From Loktanella sp. 3ANDIMAR09 (GTDB taxonomy: Bacteria; Pseudomonadota; Alphaproteobacteria; Rhodobacterales; Rhodobacteraceae): 64,000 nucleotides of DNA. This document shows positions 26,361-35,545 of this stretch, in pieces. Position 1 is the stretch's first letter, and every line of letters begins with the position of its first letter. The stretch lies in assembly GCF_001420005.1 (NCBI RefSeq), contig NZ_LJAK01000012.1, positions 1 to 64,000 of the forward strand, written 5' to 3'. A program made the position numbers and the translations under genes. The notes under the pieces were generated by a model. That model saw nothing but the letters and a program-made list of their open reading frames with translations, did not search any database and had not been told where the DNA came from.

Positions 26361-27685
26361 CCGCGACCGACATCAACACCGACCTTTCCGCAGCCAAACA
26401 CCGTGCCGAAGGTCTGTTCCGCCGCAAACGGATGTTCGCGCTGGGGGTGCCGTCGGTGATCGGAGCCTACCTGATCTATATCTTCTTTGCCTTTGACCTG
26501 CCGGGCCTCGCGCAGCGTGCCAGCCTTGAAAACGCGATCACGCTGGCCGCTGACAGCTGGTCGCACAAGGTGCATGTCAACCGCGACAACCGGTCCGGCG
26601 AGATCACCTATGCGATCGAGGGCGAACGCAAGGGCACCTATCCCGACGGCATGCGCCCCGATTGGGTCAGCGGCACCGAAGACGCGCTGACCATCGACCT
26701 GGGCGCGGGCCATATCGTGCGCTACCTGCCCGACCGCGTGACCGAAATCGACGTGCCGGGATTCCAGCGCATCACCGTGCAGGCCGAAGGCCGCAGTCTG
26801 ACCAGCAATCTGCCGGACGACCTGCCCGACTGGATTTCCGCCACCACCCGCCGCATCGGGATCACCACCCCCGAAGGCCGGATCACCCTGACCGGCTCGC
26901 GCAGCGAGGTGTTCAACTATTTCCCCGGCTGGGAATTGTTCTGGTTCACGCTGGACAGCCCCTATTACGGGCAGGGCCTGACGGCGATCCTGTTCGGTGA
27001 CCGCATCGACCCCGCACGCTCCAATATCGCGGGGGCCGTTTCGGACTGGTGGAACAACGCCATGTGGCGCCACAAGGATGTGGCATGGGCCATCGGCGAG
27101 ACGATCCTGATGGCCTTTCTGGGGACGATGGGTGCGGCAATGATCGCCCTGCCGCTGGGCTTTCTCGCGGCCAAGCGGTTTTCGCCCATCATGCTGGTGC
27201 GGGCGGCGACCCGGCGGCTGTTCGATTTCGTGCGCGGCGTCGATGCACTGATCTGGACGGTGGTTCTGGCGCGTGCCTTTGGCCCCGGCCCGCTGACCGG
27301 CGCGCTTGCGATCCTGATCACCGACACCGGCACCTTTGGCAAAATCTTCTCCGAGGCGCTGGAAAACGTCGATCAACGCCAGATCGAAGGCGTCGCATCC
27401 ACCGGTGCCAAGCCGATCCAGCGCTACCGTTTCGGCGTGATCCCGCAGGTGGTGCCGGTGCTGCTGGCGCAGATCCTGTATTTTCTGGAATCCAACACCC
27501 GGTCCGCCACGATCATCGGCGCGATCACCGGCGGCGGCATCGGCCTGATGCTGACGCAGGCGATCCAGACCCAAAAGGACTGGGAAGAGGTCGCCTATTA
27601 CATCGTCCTGATCATCGCCATGGTCATGTTCATGGACTGGTTTTCGGGCTGGCTGCGCGGCAAGCTGATCGGACGCAAGGACTGA
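26357..27685 (+). CDS. phnE: Phosphonate ABC transporter permease 2 (long form)
   Basis: A 442-residue PhnE, longer than permease 1 because of a roughly 170-residue periplasmic region after the first membrane segment (residues 60-230). The C-terminal permease domain has the coupling motif GVASTGAKPIQRYRFGVIPQ. Two PhnE proteins are usual in alphaproteobacterial phn operons. Coupled by ATGA to permease 1 and by TGATG to the SDR gene downstream. Confidence 0.93.
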   Translation: MTATDINTDLSAAKHRAEGLFRRKRMFALGVPSVIGAYLIYIFFAFDLPGLAQRASLENAITLAADSWSHKVHVNRDNRSGEITYAIEGERKGTYPDGMRPDWVSGTEDALTIDLGAGHIVRYLPDRVTEIDVPGFQRITVQAEGRSLTSNLPDDLPDWISATTRRIGITTPEGRITLTGSRSEVFNYFPGWELFWFTLDSPYYGQGLTAILFGDRIDPARSNIAGAVSDWWNNAMWRHKDVAWAIGETILMAFLGTMGAAMIALPLGFLAAKRFSPIMLVRAATRRLFDFVRGVDALIWTVVLARAFGPGPLTGALAILITDTGTFGKIFSEALENVDQRQIEGVASTGAKPIQRYRFGVIPQVVPVLLAQILYFLESNTRSATIIGAITGGGIGLMLTQAIQTQKDWEEVAYYIVLIIAMVMFMDWFSGWLRGKLIGRKD

Positions 27686-28326
27686 TGCCGCGCGTCCTGA
27701 TCACCGGGGCAAATCGCGGCATAGGTGCGGCCCTGATGATCGCCGCGCGCGACGCGGGTCACAGCCCCATCGGCACCACGCGCCATGGCGGTGACGGGTT
27801 CACCGCATTGACGCTGGACAGGCCTGACACGATCGCGGCTCAGCTTGCGCAGATCGGGGCGGTGGATATCGTGATCAACAACGCGGGCGTGATCGGTCCC
27901 GACCGCCAGTCGCCGCTGGACATGGATTTCATAGGGTTCGCACAGACGCTGGCCGTGAACACACTGGCGCCGCTTGCCGTGGTGCAGGCGCTTTTGCCGC
28001 GGCTGCGTGACAGTGCCACGCCCCTGGTGCTGACGCTGTCGTCGCAGATGGCATGGATGGGCTATCGCAAGCCCGACCGCATTGCCTATCGCGCGTCAAA
28101 GGCCGCATTGAACAAGGTCATGCAGGGGTTGGCGTCCACATTGGAACCGGACCGCATTCCGGTCGTCGTGATTGATCCGGGCTGGGTGCGCACCGACATG
28201 GGCGGCCCCGAGGCCGATCAGGACCCCGCCACGGTCGCCGCGGGCATCATCGCGCTCATCAACCGTGTGACACTGGCCGACACCGGAAAATTTCTGCATT
28301 TCACCGGCAAAGAAAGGCCGTTCTGA
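27685..28326 (+). CDS. Short-chain dehydrogenase/reductase
   Basis: A 213-residue SDR with TGANRGIG at residues 7-14, NNAG near residue 68, and catalytic Ser (TLSSQM) and YRASK. Start ATG 27685 overlaps the phnE2 stop by one base. A longer same-frame reading from 27049 runs antisense in frame to phnE2 and is rejected. Position inside the phosphonate operon suggests it reduces or oxidises a side product of phosphonate use, such as a carbonyl on the C-P substrate; the substrate is not known. Confidence 0.85.
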   Translation: MPRVLITGANRGIGAALMIAARDAGHSPIGTTRHGGDGFTALTLDRPDTIAAQLAQIGAVDIVINNAGVIGPDRQSPLDMDFIGFAQTLAVNTLAPLAVVQALLPRLRDSATPLVLTLSSQMAWMGYRKPDRIAYRASKAALNKVMQGLASTLEPDRIPVVVIDPGWVRTDMGGPEADQDPATVAAGIIALINRVTLADTGKFLHFTGKERPF

Positions 28327-28328
28327 CC

Positions 28329-28952
28329 ATGCCACGCCTGTCCGCCGATACAGCCCTCGTGCATCCCGACTGCGATATCACCGACAGCCACTTTGGCGCC
28401 TATGTCGAAATCGGCCGTGGCAGCCGCATCGGCAACACGACATTCGGCGACTACAGCTATTGCGACCGCTACGCCGATATTGCCAATGCCCGGATCGGCA
28501 AATTCGCCAATATCGCGGCCTTTACCCGGATCGGGGCGACGGATCATCCGCTGGACACGGCGGCCTGTCACCATTTTCTCTATCGCTCGGACGACTATTG
28601 GGATGATGCCGACCGCGACCCCGCATTCTTTGCCCATCGCGCAAGCCGGCTGGCCCATGTCGGGCATGACACCTGGATCGGGGCGGGTGCCATGATCAAA
28701 CCGGAGGTGACGCTGGGCCACGGGGCGGTGGTGGCAGCCGGGGCCGTGGTGACCCGTGACGTGGACCCCTATACCATCGTGGCAGGCACGCCCGCGCGCC
28801 CCCTGCGCCTGCGCCAGCCGCGCGACATCGCGGACCGGCTGATCGCACTGGCGTGGTGGGACTGGCCCCATGACCGCCTGCGCGCGGTACTGCCCGATTT
28901 TCGCAGCCTGTCCGCCGCGGCCTTTCTGGACCGTTACGAGGACGCGACCTGA
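28329..28952 (+). CDS. Hexapeptide-repeat transferase of phosphonate operons
   Basis: A 207-residue left-handed beta-helix protein with repeated [IV]GxxxxI hexapeptides ([41 protein letters not shown]) and the acetyltransferase-type His in ATDHPLD. It belongs to the phosphonate-associated transferase group often found in phn operons, with no proven reaction. It begins 2 bases after the SDR stop, so it is operonic with uptake genes. N- or O-acetylation of an aminophosphonate is possible. Confidence 0.85.
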   Translation: MPRLSADTALVHPDCDITDSHFGAYVEIGRGSRIGNTTFGDYSYCDRYADIANARIGKFANIAAFTRIGATDHPLDTAACHHFLYRSDDYWDDADRDPAFFAHRASRLAHVGHDTWIGAGAMIKPEVTLGHGAVVAAGAVVTRDVDPYTIVAGTPARPLRLRQPRDIADRLIALAWWDWPHDRLRAVLPDFRSLSAAAFLDRYEDAT

Positions 28953-28957
28953 TCCAC

Positions 28958-28986
28958 CTGTCACACGACTGTTGCCTGACGGTCGT
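28958..28986 (+). promoter_or_regulatory. Candidate PhoB box upstream of acyltransferase
   Basis: CTGTCAC (28958), CTGTTGC (28969) and CGGTCGT (28980) are three same-direction units spaced exactly 11 bases apart. The first two match the CTGTCAT-N4-CTGTCAT PhoB consensus well. They lie 23 bases before the acyltransferase start. Confidence 0.6.
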
Positions 28987-29008
28987 AATCAAATGCAGCC
29001 CAAGCAAC

Positions 29009-29893
29009 ATGGTGCAGCACATGGACAGCCCCGCCCGTTCCCACGTCAGCTACGCCACCGCGGCGCAGTCGCGCGCGGGTCGCGCCATGATCAAGCTGAT
29101 CGAGAACGCGACCGGCCGCCTGCACCTGATCCAGCGCGCCCGCGACTATGACCAGGAAATCCGGCAGGGCCGCAGTTTCTGGGAGGTCATGGTCGACCGC
29201 TACGGGCTCAGCCTTGACGTGATGTCGGGCGCGATCACCGACATTCCTGCCACCGGGCCGCTGGTCGTGGTGGCCAATCATCCCTTTGGCATCCTTGACG
29301 GGCTGATCATGGGATATCTGTTGTCGGTCCGGCGGCCCGATTTCCGTATCCTGGCCAACAGCGTGTTTCAGGACGCGCCGGATCTGGAACGGGTGGTGCT
29401 GCCAGTCAATTTCGCGCAGACGCGCAACGCGGTGAAACAGAACCTCGACACCCGCGCGGCGGCCATCGGTTGCCTGCGGGCAGGCGGTGCAATCGGCGTG
29501 TTTCCCGGTGGGACTGTCTCGACGGCGGCCAGACCATTCATGCGGCCGCTGGACCCCGGCTGGCGCCGGTTTACCGCCCGCATGATCGTCAAATCCAACG
29601 CCACCGTCGTGCCCGTCTATTTCGACGGCCAGAATTCACGCCTGTTCCAGCTCGCCAGTCATATCCACCCCAACCTGCGGGTCGCGCTCTTGCTCAAGGA
29701 ATTTCGCAGGCAGACCAACAAACCCGTGCGCATCGCCATCGGTGCGCCCATCGCGCCTGCGCGGATTGCGCGCTATGCCGATGATGCGCAGGGCATGATG
29801 GATTTTCTCAGGACCGAAACCTATGCGCTGTCGCCCCGGCAGATCGCACCGCAGGCCTATGGTTTCGAATTCGAGGACCGCTATCGCGCGTGA
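29009..29893 (+). CDS. PlsC-like lysophospholipid acyltransferase
   Basis: A 294-residue acyltransferase (290 if ATG 29021 is used; neither start has a good ribosome site). The catalytic NHPFGILD (H-x4-D type) and the FPGGTVS block are the PlsC motifs; the enzyme acylates lysolipids at the inner membrane. A PhoB-type array directly upstream and the phn neighbours point to phosphate-starvation lipid remodelling, for instance ornithine-lipid synthesis (OlsA role), which is an inference. An OlsB partner is not in the window. Confidence 0.82.
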   Translation: MVQHMDSPARSHVSYATAAQSRAGRAMIKLIENATGRLHLIQRARDYDQEIRQGRSFWEVMVDRYGLSLDVMSGAITDIPATGPLVVVANHPFGILDGLIMGYLLSVRRPDFRILANSVFQDAPDLERVVLPVNFAQTRNAVKQNLDTRAAAIGCLRAGGAIGVFPGGTVSTAARPFMRPLDPGWRRFTARMIVKSNATVVPVYFDGQNSRLFQLASHIHPNLRVALLLKEFRRQTNKPVRIAIGAPIAPARIARYADDAQGMMDFLRTETYALSPRQIAPQAYGFEFEDRYRA

Positions 29894-29898
29894 CGCGC

Positions 29899-30618
29899 TC
29901 AGGCGTCGATGGTCAGCGTCACGCGGTCGCCCGCGAACCAGGTGCGGCCGTATTCGACCGGGCTGCCGTCTTCGCCCACATTGACCGCCGAGGACCGCAA
30001 CAAGGGGTCGCCTTCGGTCAGGTGCAGATGCAACGCCTGTGTGGCCGTCGCCCGGACGGCCGTCAGCCGGGTCGTGGCCCGCGTGTAATCGGTGGCCCCC
30101 GCTGCCGCCAGCGCGGCCGTCACGCTGCGCGTCTGTTCCAGCGCCTGCGCGATACCCGGCAGGCGCGCCAGGGGAAACAGGCTCTCGAACAGGGCGATGG
30201 GCTGGCCGTCGGACAGCGACAGCCCGTGATAAGCGCAGACCGCATCGCCTTCGGCCAGGGCCAGCGCCCGCGCCTCGCCCGCGCTGGCGCTGCGCGTATC
30301 CAGATACAGCAGCCGTTTTTCCGGCCTGCGCCCGGCGGCGATCAGGTTGTCGTGGAACCGCACCCTGCGCCCGATGGGGTAATCGGTCGGCGTCGCAGTG
30401 ACAAAGGCCCCTGCCCCGCGCCGCCTGCGCACCAGCCCCTCGGCGACCAGCGCGGATACACCGTGCCGCACCGTATGGCGGTTGACCCCGAAGCGTTCGG
30501 CCAAGGCAGCCTCGGTCGGCAAGCGATCGCCGGGGGCGTGGCGTCCCTCGCTCAGGTCGGTGCGCAGGGCATCGGCGATCGCCTGCCACACCGGGGTCTT
30601 GGGGGATCTGTCACGCAA
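29899..30618 (-). CDS. phnF: PhnF, GntR/HutC-type phosphonate regulator
   Basis: A 239-residue GntR regulator. The winged helix is at residues 10-75 (LPTEAALAERFGVNRHTVRHG) and a UTRA effector domain follows. The only upstream start in frame is TTG 30618, since an in-frame TGA precedes it; GTG at residue 10 is an alternative. It diverges from phnG and probably represses it through repeats near 30666. Convergent with the acyltransferase (5 bases apart). Confidence 0.92.
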   Translation of the reverse strand: MRDRSPKTPVWQAIADALRTDLSEGRHAPGDRLPTEAALAERFGVNRHTVRHGVSALVAEGLVRRRRGAGAFVTATPTDYPIGRRVRFHDNLIAAGRRPEKRLLYLDTRSASAGEARALALAEGDAVCAYHGLSLSDGQPIALFESLFPLARLPGIAQALEQTRSVTAALAAAGATDYTRATTRLTAVRATATQALHLHLTEGDPLLRSSAVNVGEDGSPVEYGRTWFAGDRVTLTIDA

Positions 30619-30636
30619 ACTTCACAAATCTCTTCT
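30608..30636 (+). promoter_or_regulatory. Candidate PhoB box before phnG
   Basis: CTGTCAC (30608), ACTTCAC (30619) and CTCTTCT (30630) are spaced 11 bases apart in the phnG direction. The first two units resemble PhoB half-sites. The array overlaps the phnF start codon, so PhoB binding would also affect phnF. Confidence 0.5.
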
Positions 30637-30665
30637 GTCTTTTGGCGGGGGTTCGGCTAGAATAT

Positions 30666-30680
30666 GTATAGTTGTATAGT
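30666..30680. promoter_or_regulatory. Candidate PhnF operator, repeated GTATAGT
   Basis: GTATAGT occurs at 30666-30672 and again at 30674-30680, one base apart, 20 bases before the phnG start. GT-N-TATA-type half-sites are characteristic of HutC/PhnF-family operators. Confidence 0.55.
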
Positions 30681-30699
30681 ATTTGCAAAAGTTGTCGAG

Positions 30700-31155
30700 A
30701 TGAAAGATTCCGCCGACCACGACAATCCGCGCAAGGCCTGGATGGGCCTGATGGCCAAGGCGCCCGAGGGCCGCGTCGCAGCACTGCTGGATGCGGCCAT
30801 GACGCGCCCGGCCTATCGCTGGCTGCGGGCCCCCGAAATCGGCACGGCGATGGTGCGCGGACGCGCCGGAGGAACGGGGGCCGCGTTCAACATGGGCGAG
30901 GTGACAGTGACCCGCTGCGCCTTGGCGCTGGACGACGGGACCGTCGGACACGCCTATGTGCAGGGCCGCCGCACCGCCTGCGCTACCGCCGCGGCACTGG
31001 TCGATGCGCTGATGCAAGGGGCGGATGCCGACACGGTCCGCACCGCCGTGCTGGACCCGCTGGCCGCCGAACAGGCCGACAAGCGCGCAGCACGCGCAAC
31101 CCGTGCCGCCGCGACCAAGGTCGAATTCTTTACCATGACAAGAGGAGAGGACTGA
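30700..31155 (+). CDS. phnG: C-P lyase subunit PhnG
   Basis: A 151-residue subunit of the carbon-phosphorus lyase core. The family features are the N-terminal R..WMGLMAKAP helix and GTGAAFNMGEVTVTRCAL. PhnG, PhnH, PhnI and PhnJ form the core complex; PhnG with PhnH and PhnL helps PhnI attach phosphonate to the ribose of ATP/GTP in place of the base. ATG 30700 is chosen over 30664, which would overlap the operator. First gene of the C-P lyase operon. Confidence 0.94.
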   Translation: MKDSADHDNPRKAWMGLMAKAPEGRVAALLDAAMTRPAYRWLRAPEIGTAMVRGRAGGTGAAFNMGEVTVTRCALALDDGTVGHAYVQGRRTACATAAALVDALMQGADADTVRTAVLDPLAAEQADKRAARATRAAATKVEFFTMTRGED

Positions 31156-31736
31156 TGCAGCCCGACACCCTGTCCGGCGGGTTCGATCATCCCGCGATCC
31201 AGTCCGCCCAGGCCTATCGCAGCATCCTTGAAGCGATGGCCCGCCCCGGCACGCGGCAGGACATCGCGGGCGCGCGGCCACCCGCGCCCCTGTCGCCCGC
31301 AGCGGGCGCGGTCCTGCTGACCCTGTGCGATGGCGACACCCCCGTGCATCTGGCCGGTGACGCAGACACCACCGCCGTGCGCGACTGGCTGGCATTTCAC
31401 ACCGGCGCACCGCTGACAGGCCCCTCTGACTGCGCGTTCGCGGTCGGCATCTGGGCCGCGCTGATGCCGCTGGACAGCTATCCGACCGGCACAGCCCAAT
31501 ATCCCGACCGTTCGGCGACCCTGATCGTGGACCATGCCGACCTGACCGGGCCCGGCGCTACCCTGACCGGACCGGGCATCCAGACAAAGGCCAGCCTGCC
31601 ACTGCCCGACATCGCGGCCTTTCGCGCCAACCGGGCCATGTTTCCGCGCGGTCTGGATTTCATCCTGACCAGTGGGGCCCGGCTGGCGGCCCTGCCCCGC
31701 TCGACCCGTGTCAGCGCAACCGCCGAGGTGTCGTGA
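31155..31736 (+). CDS. phnH: C-P lyase subunit PhnH
   Basis: A 193-residue core subunit of C-P lyase, recognised by the N-terminal GGFDHPAIQSAQAYRSILEA-type start, GTRQDI and the RGLDFILTSG C-terminal motif. PLP-transferase-like fold with no cofactor, by family knowledge. One-base overlap with phnG (TGATG) and with phnI, so a coupled operon. Confidence 0.94.
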   Translation: MQPDTLSGGFDHPAIQSAQAYRSILEAMARPGTRQDIAGARPPAPLSPAAGAVLLTLCDGDTPVHLAGDADTTAVRDWLAFHTGAPLTGPSDCAFAVGIWAALMPLDSYPTGTAQYPDRSATLIVDHADLTGPGATLTGPGIQTKASLPLPDIAAFRANRAMFPRGLDFILTSGARLAALPRSTRVSATAEVS

Positions 31737-32830
31737 TGTATGTCGCAGTCAAAGGTGGCGAACGCGCCATCCAGAACGCCCATGCCTGGCTGGCCGAGGA
31801 ACGCCGCGGCGACCGGGATGTGCCCGAACTGGGCACCGCACAGATCCGCGAGCAGCTGAAACTGGCCGTTGATCGCGTCATGGCCGAAGGGTCACTGTAT
31901 GATCCCGACCTGGCCGCGCTGGCGATCAAACAGGCGCGTGGCGACCTGATCGAAGCGATTTTTCTGATCCGCGCCTATCGCACGACCCTGCCCCGGTTCG
32001 GCGCATCGCGCCCCGTCGATACGTCCGCCATGGCCTGTGACAGGCGCATCTCGGCCACGTTCAAGGACCTGCCCGGCGGGCAGATCCTGGGGCCGACCTT
32101 TGATTACACGCACCGGCTGCTGGATTTCAAACTGGCCGCCGATGGCGTGGTGCCGGATGCCCCGCAGCAGGACGCCGCGACAGGCCCCGTGCCCCATGTC
32201 ACCGGGTTCCTCAACCGCGAAGGCCTGATTGAAGAGGCCCCGCACGACGACACAACACCCCCTGACCTGACCCGCGAACCGCTGGAAATGCCCGCCGACC
32301 GGGCGCTACGGCTTCAGGCGCTGACCCGCGCTGACGAAGGCTTCACCCTCGGCCTCGCCTATTCGACGCAGCGCGGCTACGCCCGCAACCACGCCTTTGT
32401 GGGTGAATTGCGGATCGGGACGGTGGCCGTGGAAATGGACATTCCCGAACTGGGCTTTGCGGTCGAGATCGGCGAGGTCACGCTGACCGAATGCGAGACG
32501 GTCAACCAGTTCAAGGGATCGAAAACCGAACCGCCGCAATTCACGCGCGGCTACGGTCTGGTGTTCGGCCAATCCGAACGCAAGGCCATCGCCATGGCGC
32601 TCGTGGATCGGGCCCTGCGCTGGCAGGAACTGGGCGAGGACGACGTGGGCGCACCCGCACAGGACGCCGAATTCGTCCTGTATCACGCTGACAACATTCA
32701 GGCGACGGGGTTCCTCGAGCATATCAAGCTGCCCCATTACGTCGATTTCCAGTCGGAACTGGAGCTGGTGCGCAAACTGCGCCGGACAGCAACCGCCGCA
32801 CAGGCGCAGGCACAGGAGGCCGCGGAATGA
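31736..32830 (+). CDS. phnI: C-P lyase subunit PhnI (nucleosidase/phosphonate transferase)
   Basis: A 364-residue catalytic subunit that displaces the purine of ATP by a phosphonate to give alpha-D-ribose-1-alkylphosphonate-5-triphosphate. The start MYVAVKGGERAI and the central FTLGLAYSTQRGYARNHAF region are family hallmarks. ATG 31736 overlaps the phnH stop; the GTG at 31733 is less likely. Its stop overlaps the HAD gene start (32827-32830). Confidence 0.95.
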   Translation: MYVAVKGGERAIQNAHAWLAEERRGDRDVPELGTAQIREQLKLAVDRVMAEGSLYDPDLAALAIKQARGDLIEAIFLIRAYRTTLPRFGASRPVDTSAMACDRRISATFKDLPGGQILGPTFDYTHRLLDFKLAADGVVPDAPQQDAATGPVPHVTGFLNREGLIEEAPHDDTTPPDLTREPLEMPADRALRLQALTRADEGFTLGLAYSTQRGYARNHAFVGELRIGTVAVEMDIPELGFAVEIGEVTLTECETVNQFKGSKTEPPQFTRGYGLVFGQSERKAIAMALVDRALRWQELGEDDVGAPAQDAEFVLYHADNIQATGFLEHIKLPHYVDFQSELELVRKLRRTATAAQAQAQEAAE

Positions 32831-33426
32831 ACGTGGACTCGGTCGTATTCGACATCGGCGGCGTGCTGGTGGACTGGCAACCCCATCTGGCCTGGGCGGA
32901 TGACCTGGGCGAGGACGGCGCCCGCGCATTCCTGGACCGCATCCAGTTCGACAAGCTGAACCTGGCCTGCGACGCGGGTGCGACCTTTGCCCAGGCCGCG
33001 GCACAGATCGCAGACCCTCAGGATGCGGAACGTCTGACCCAATATGTCGCGCGCTACACCCGCACGGTGCCATCCAAGATCACCGGGACATGGGACATCC
33101 TGAATGCGCTGAAACAGGCAAATGTGCCGGTCCACGCCATCACCAACTGGTCCGCCGAAACCTGGCCCAGGGGCTGCGAGGCGCACCCCGAACTGTCCAC
33201 GGCGTTCGACACCATCGTCGTGTCGGGCGAGGTGGGCGTGATCAAACCCTCGACCGAAATCTACACGCTGTTGTGCCACCGCGCCGACATCGCGCCCGCG
33301 CGCTGCGTGTTCATCGACGATGGCCTGCACAACTGCATCGGCGCACGGGCCGCCGGCATGGATGCGATCCATTTCAAGGGACCGGATGACCTGCGGGCGC
33401 AACTGCAACACAGGGGGCTCTTGTGA
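32827..33426 (+). CDS. HAD-superfamily hydrolase inserted in the C-P lyase operon
   Basis: A 199-residue HAD-IA-type protein. The nucleophile motif reads VFDIGGVL (Asp9), motif II is Ser/Thr-containing AITNWS, Lys lies in GVIKPS, and motif IV is FIDDGLHN. The +2 acid of motif I is Gly, as in YihX-type phosphatases. It is coupled at both ends (ATGA with phnI; GTGA with phnJ), so it is a real operon member. A phosphatase for a C-P lyase intermediate, or a repair role, is an inference. Confidence 0.85.
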   Translation: MNVDSVVFDIGGVLVDWQPHLAWADDLGEDGARAFLDRIQFDKLNLACDAGATFAQAAAQIADPQDAERLTQYVARYTRTVPSKITGTWDILNALKQANVPVHAITNWSAETWPRGCEAHPELSTAFDTIVVSGEVGVIKPSTEIYTLLCHRADIAPARCVFIDDGLHNCIGARAAGMDAIHFKGPDDLRAQLQHRGLL

Positions 33427-34280
33427 CCGATCAGGCCTATAATTTCGCCTATCTGGACGAACAGACCAAACGGATGATCCGCCGCGCCATCCTCAAGGGT
33501 GTGGCGATCCCCGGCTATCAGGTGCCCTTTGCCAGCCGCGAAATGCCCATGCCCTATGGCTGGGGCACCGGCGGGGTGCAGGTATCGGCGGCCGTGCTGA
33601 CCCCTGACGACACGCTCAAGGTGATCGACCAGGGTGCGGACGACACCACCAACGCGGTGTCGATCCGCAGCTTCTTTGAACGGACCGCGGGCGTTGCCAC
33701 GACAACCGCGACCCGCGACGCCACCGTGATCCAGACCCGGCACCGCATCCCCGAGGAACCGCTGACCGAAGGTCAGATCCTCGTTTATCAGGTGCCGATT
33801 CCGGAACCGCTGCGGTTTCTCGAACCGCGCGAAAGCGAGACGCGCAAGATGCACAGCCTCGAGGAATACGGGCTGATGCACGTCAAGCTCTACGAGGATA
33901 TCAGCCGCCACGGCCATATCGCCACCTCTTATGCCTACCCGGTCAAGGTCGAGGGACGCTATGTCATGGACCCCTCGCCGATCCCGAAATTCGACAATCC
34001 CAAGCTGTCGGGCACGCCCGCGATCCAGCTGTTCGGCGCGGGCCGTGAACAGCGGATCTATGCGCTGCCGCCCTATACGCAGGCGGTCAGCCTAGACTTC
34101 GACGATCACCCGTTCACCCCGTCCAAGGCAGATCACCCCTGCGGCCTGTGCGCCGCGACCGACAGCTATCTGGACGAGGTGATTACCGACGATCAGGGCG
34201 GGCGCATGTTCGTCTGTTCCGACACCGATTACTGCACGGCGCGTCAGGCCGCCGGCCACAAGGGAAAGGACGCGGCATGA
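33423..34280 (+). CDS. phnJ: C-P lyase radical SAM subunit PhnJ
   Basis: A 285-residue radical SAM enzyme that breaks the C-P bond, releasing alkane and the cyclic ribose phosphate. The four cysteines Cys240, Cys243, Cys265 and Cys271 have exactly the spacing of the E. coli enzyme (241, 244, 266, 272), giving three cluster ligands and the catalytic thiyl. The radical Gly corresponds to Gly31 in AIPGYQVP. Start is GTG 33423, overlapping the HAD stop. Confidence 0.96.
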   Translation: MTDQAYNFAYLDEQTKRMIRRAILKGVAIPGYQVPFASREMPMPYGWGTGGVQVSAAVLTPDDTLKVIDQGADDTTNAVSIRSFFERTAGVATTTATRDATVIQTRHRIPEEPLTEGQILVYQVPIPEPLRFLEPRESETRKMHSLEEYGLMHVKLYEDISRHGHIATSYAYPVKVEGRYVMDPSPIPKFDNPKLSGTPAIQLFGAGREQRIYALPPYTQAVSLDFDDHPFTPSKADHPCGLCAATDSYLDEVITDDQGGRMFVCSDTDYCTARQAAGHKGKDAA

Positions 34281-35080
34281 CCCCGCTGCTGTCGGTGCAG
34301 GGCATCACCAAACACTATGGCACCCATATCGGCTGCGCCGACGTTTCCTTTGACCTCTACCCCGGCGAGGTCATGGGGATCGTGGGCGAGAGCGGGTCCG
34401 GCAAATCCACCTTGTTGAACTGCATGGCGGGGCATCTGGCACCGGATGCAGGACGGGTCATGTTCGACACCCGCAAGCCGTCAGGGGACGACGCGGCAGG
34501 GCACGACACTTACGGGCCGCGCGATACCGTCACCATGTCCGAACCCGAACGCCGGATGCTGTCGCGCACCGATTGGGCGTTCGTTCACCAGCACGCCCGC
34601 GACGGGCTGCGCATGGGGGTGTCGGCGGGTGGCAACGTGGGCGAACGGCTGATGGCCGTGGGCGCACGTCATTACGCATCAATCCGGGATCAGGCCACCG
34701 ACTGGCTGGGCCGGGTGGAAATCGACGCAGGACGCATCGACGACAGGCCCACCACCTTTTCGGGCGGGATGCAGCAACGGTTGCAAATCGCCCGCAATCT
34801 GGTCACCGGGCCGCGGTTGGTGTTCATGGACGAACCGACGGGCGGGCTGGATGTATCGGTGCAGGCGCGTCTGCTGGACCTGTTGCGCGGGCTGGTGCGC
34901 GACATGGGGCTGTCAGCGATCATCGTGACCCACGATCTGGCCGTGGTGCGCCTGCTGGCCGACCGCATCATGGTGATGAAATCGGGCCGCGTGGTGGAAT
35001 CCGGCCTGACCGATCAGGTGCTGGACGACCCGCAGCACGCCTATAGCCAGCTCCTTGTGTCCTCCGTCTTGCAGGTTTGA
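34277..35080 (+). CDS. phnK: C-P lyase ATP-binding subunit PhnK
   Basis: A 267-residue ABC-type ATPase without a membrane partner; PhnK binds the PhnJ face of the core complex. Walker A GESGSGKS, signature FSGGMQQR, Walker B LVFMDEP. The 34277 ATG overlaps the phnJ stop, so the longer frame from 34148 is rejected. Followed three bases later by the GNAT gene. Confidence 0.94.
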   Translation: MTPLLSVQGITKHYGTHIGCADVSFDLYPGEVMGIVGESGSGKSTLLNCMAGHLAPDAGRVMFDTRKPSGDDAAGHDTYGPRDTVTMSEPERRMLSRTDWAFVHQHARDGLRMGVSAGGNVGERLMAVGARHYASIRDQATDWLGRVEIDAGRIDDRPTTFSGGMQQRLQIARNLVTGPRLVFMDEPTGGLDVSVQARLLDLLRGLVRDMGLSAIIVTHDLAVVRLLADRIMVMKSGRVVESGLTDQVLDDPQHAYSQLLVSSVLQV

Positions 35081-35083
35081 CCG

Positions 35084-35545
35084 ATGTCAGTTCGAATCAC
35101 TCAGGCTACGGAAAAGGATTGCCAAGAGGTCGCCACGTTCTTGACCACCGCCTTACCCGAGAGTTGGCGGCAACCAGAATTGCCAGACCGCGGACAAATT
35201 CAACGCGTCCTTTCCCATCGTGGGGCCATCCTTTTGATCGCCCGTCAGGACGATACTGTCGTGGGGCTGGCGCTTGGATGGTGTTTTCCCAACGCGATCG
35301 CCCAAGGCGATACAGCAATGCTGGATGAGCTTTTGGTCGATCCCGCCTGTCGGGGGAACGGCATCGGGACAGAGCTGGTTGCGGCATTCATCAAGAAGGC
35401 AGGACAACTCGGCAAAGCACCGCTCGAAATCTGGGCAACAACAGATTTTCCGGAAGAGCCATCCGCGACCCCGTTTTCAAGAACAGGTGGCCAGCAGGGT
35501 CAGTTGCTACGCCAATTTGACTGGCCAAGGGAGGCACGCGCATGA
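35084..35545 (+). CDS. GNAT acetyltransferase within the phn operon
   Basis: A 153-residue GNAT protein with the acetyl-CoA loop CRGNGIGTELV (about residues 91-101) and an ELLVDPAC beta strand before it. It separates phnK from phnL, with ATGA coupling to phnL (35542). A PhnO-type role, acetylating aminoalkylphosphonates, is possible; its sequence is not close enough to name it. The codons are noticeably less GC-rich than those of phnK and phnL, so it may be a later insertion. Confidence 0.82.
   Translation: MSVRITQATEKDCQEVATFLTTALPESWRQPELPDRGQIQRVLSHRGAILLIARQDDTVVGLALGWCFPNAIAQGDTAMLDELLVDPACRGNGIGTELVAAFIKKAGQLGKAPLEIWATTDFPEEPSATPFSRTGGQQGQLLRQFDWPREARA

Noticed and set aside
26354-27574. 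406-residue antisense frame over phnE2
   Set aside because: Shadow of a clear permease gene; low-complexity composition.
27049-27684. Upstream extension of the SDR frame
   Set aside because: It overlaps phnE2 and has Arg/Asp-rich nonsense; the SDR motif begins right after ATG 27685.
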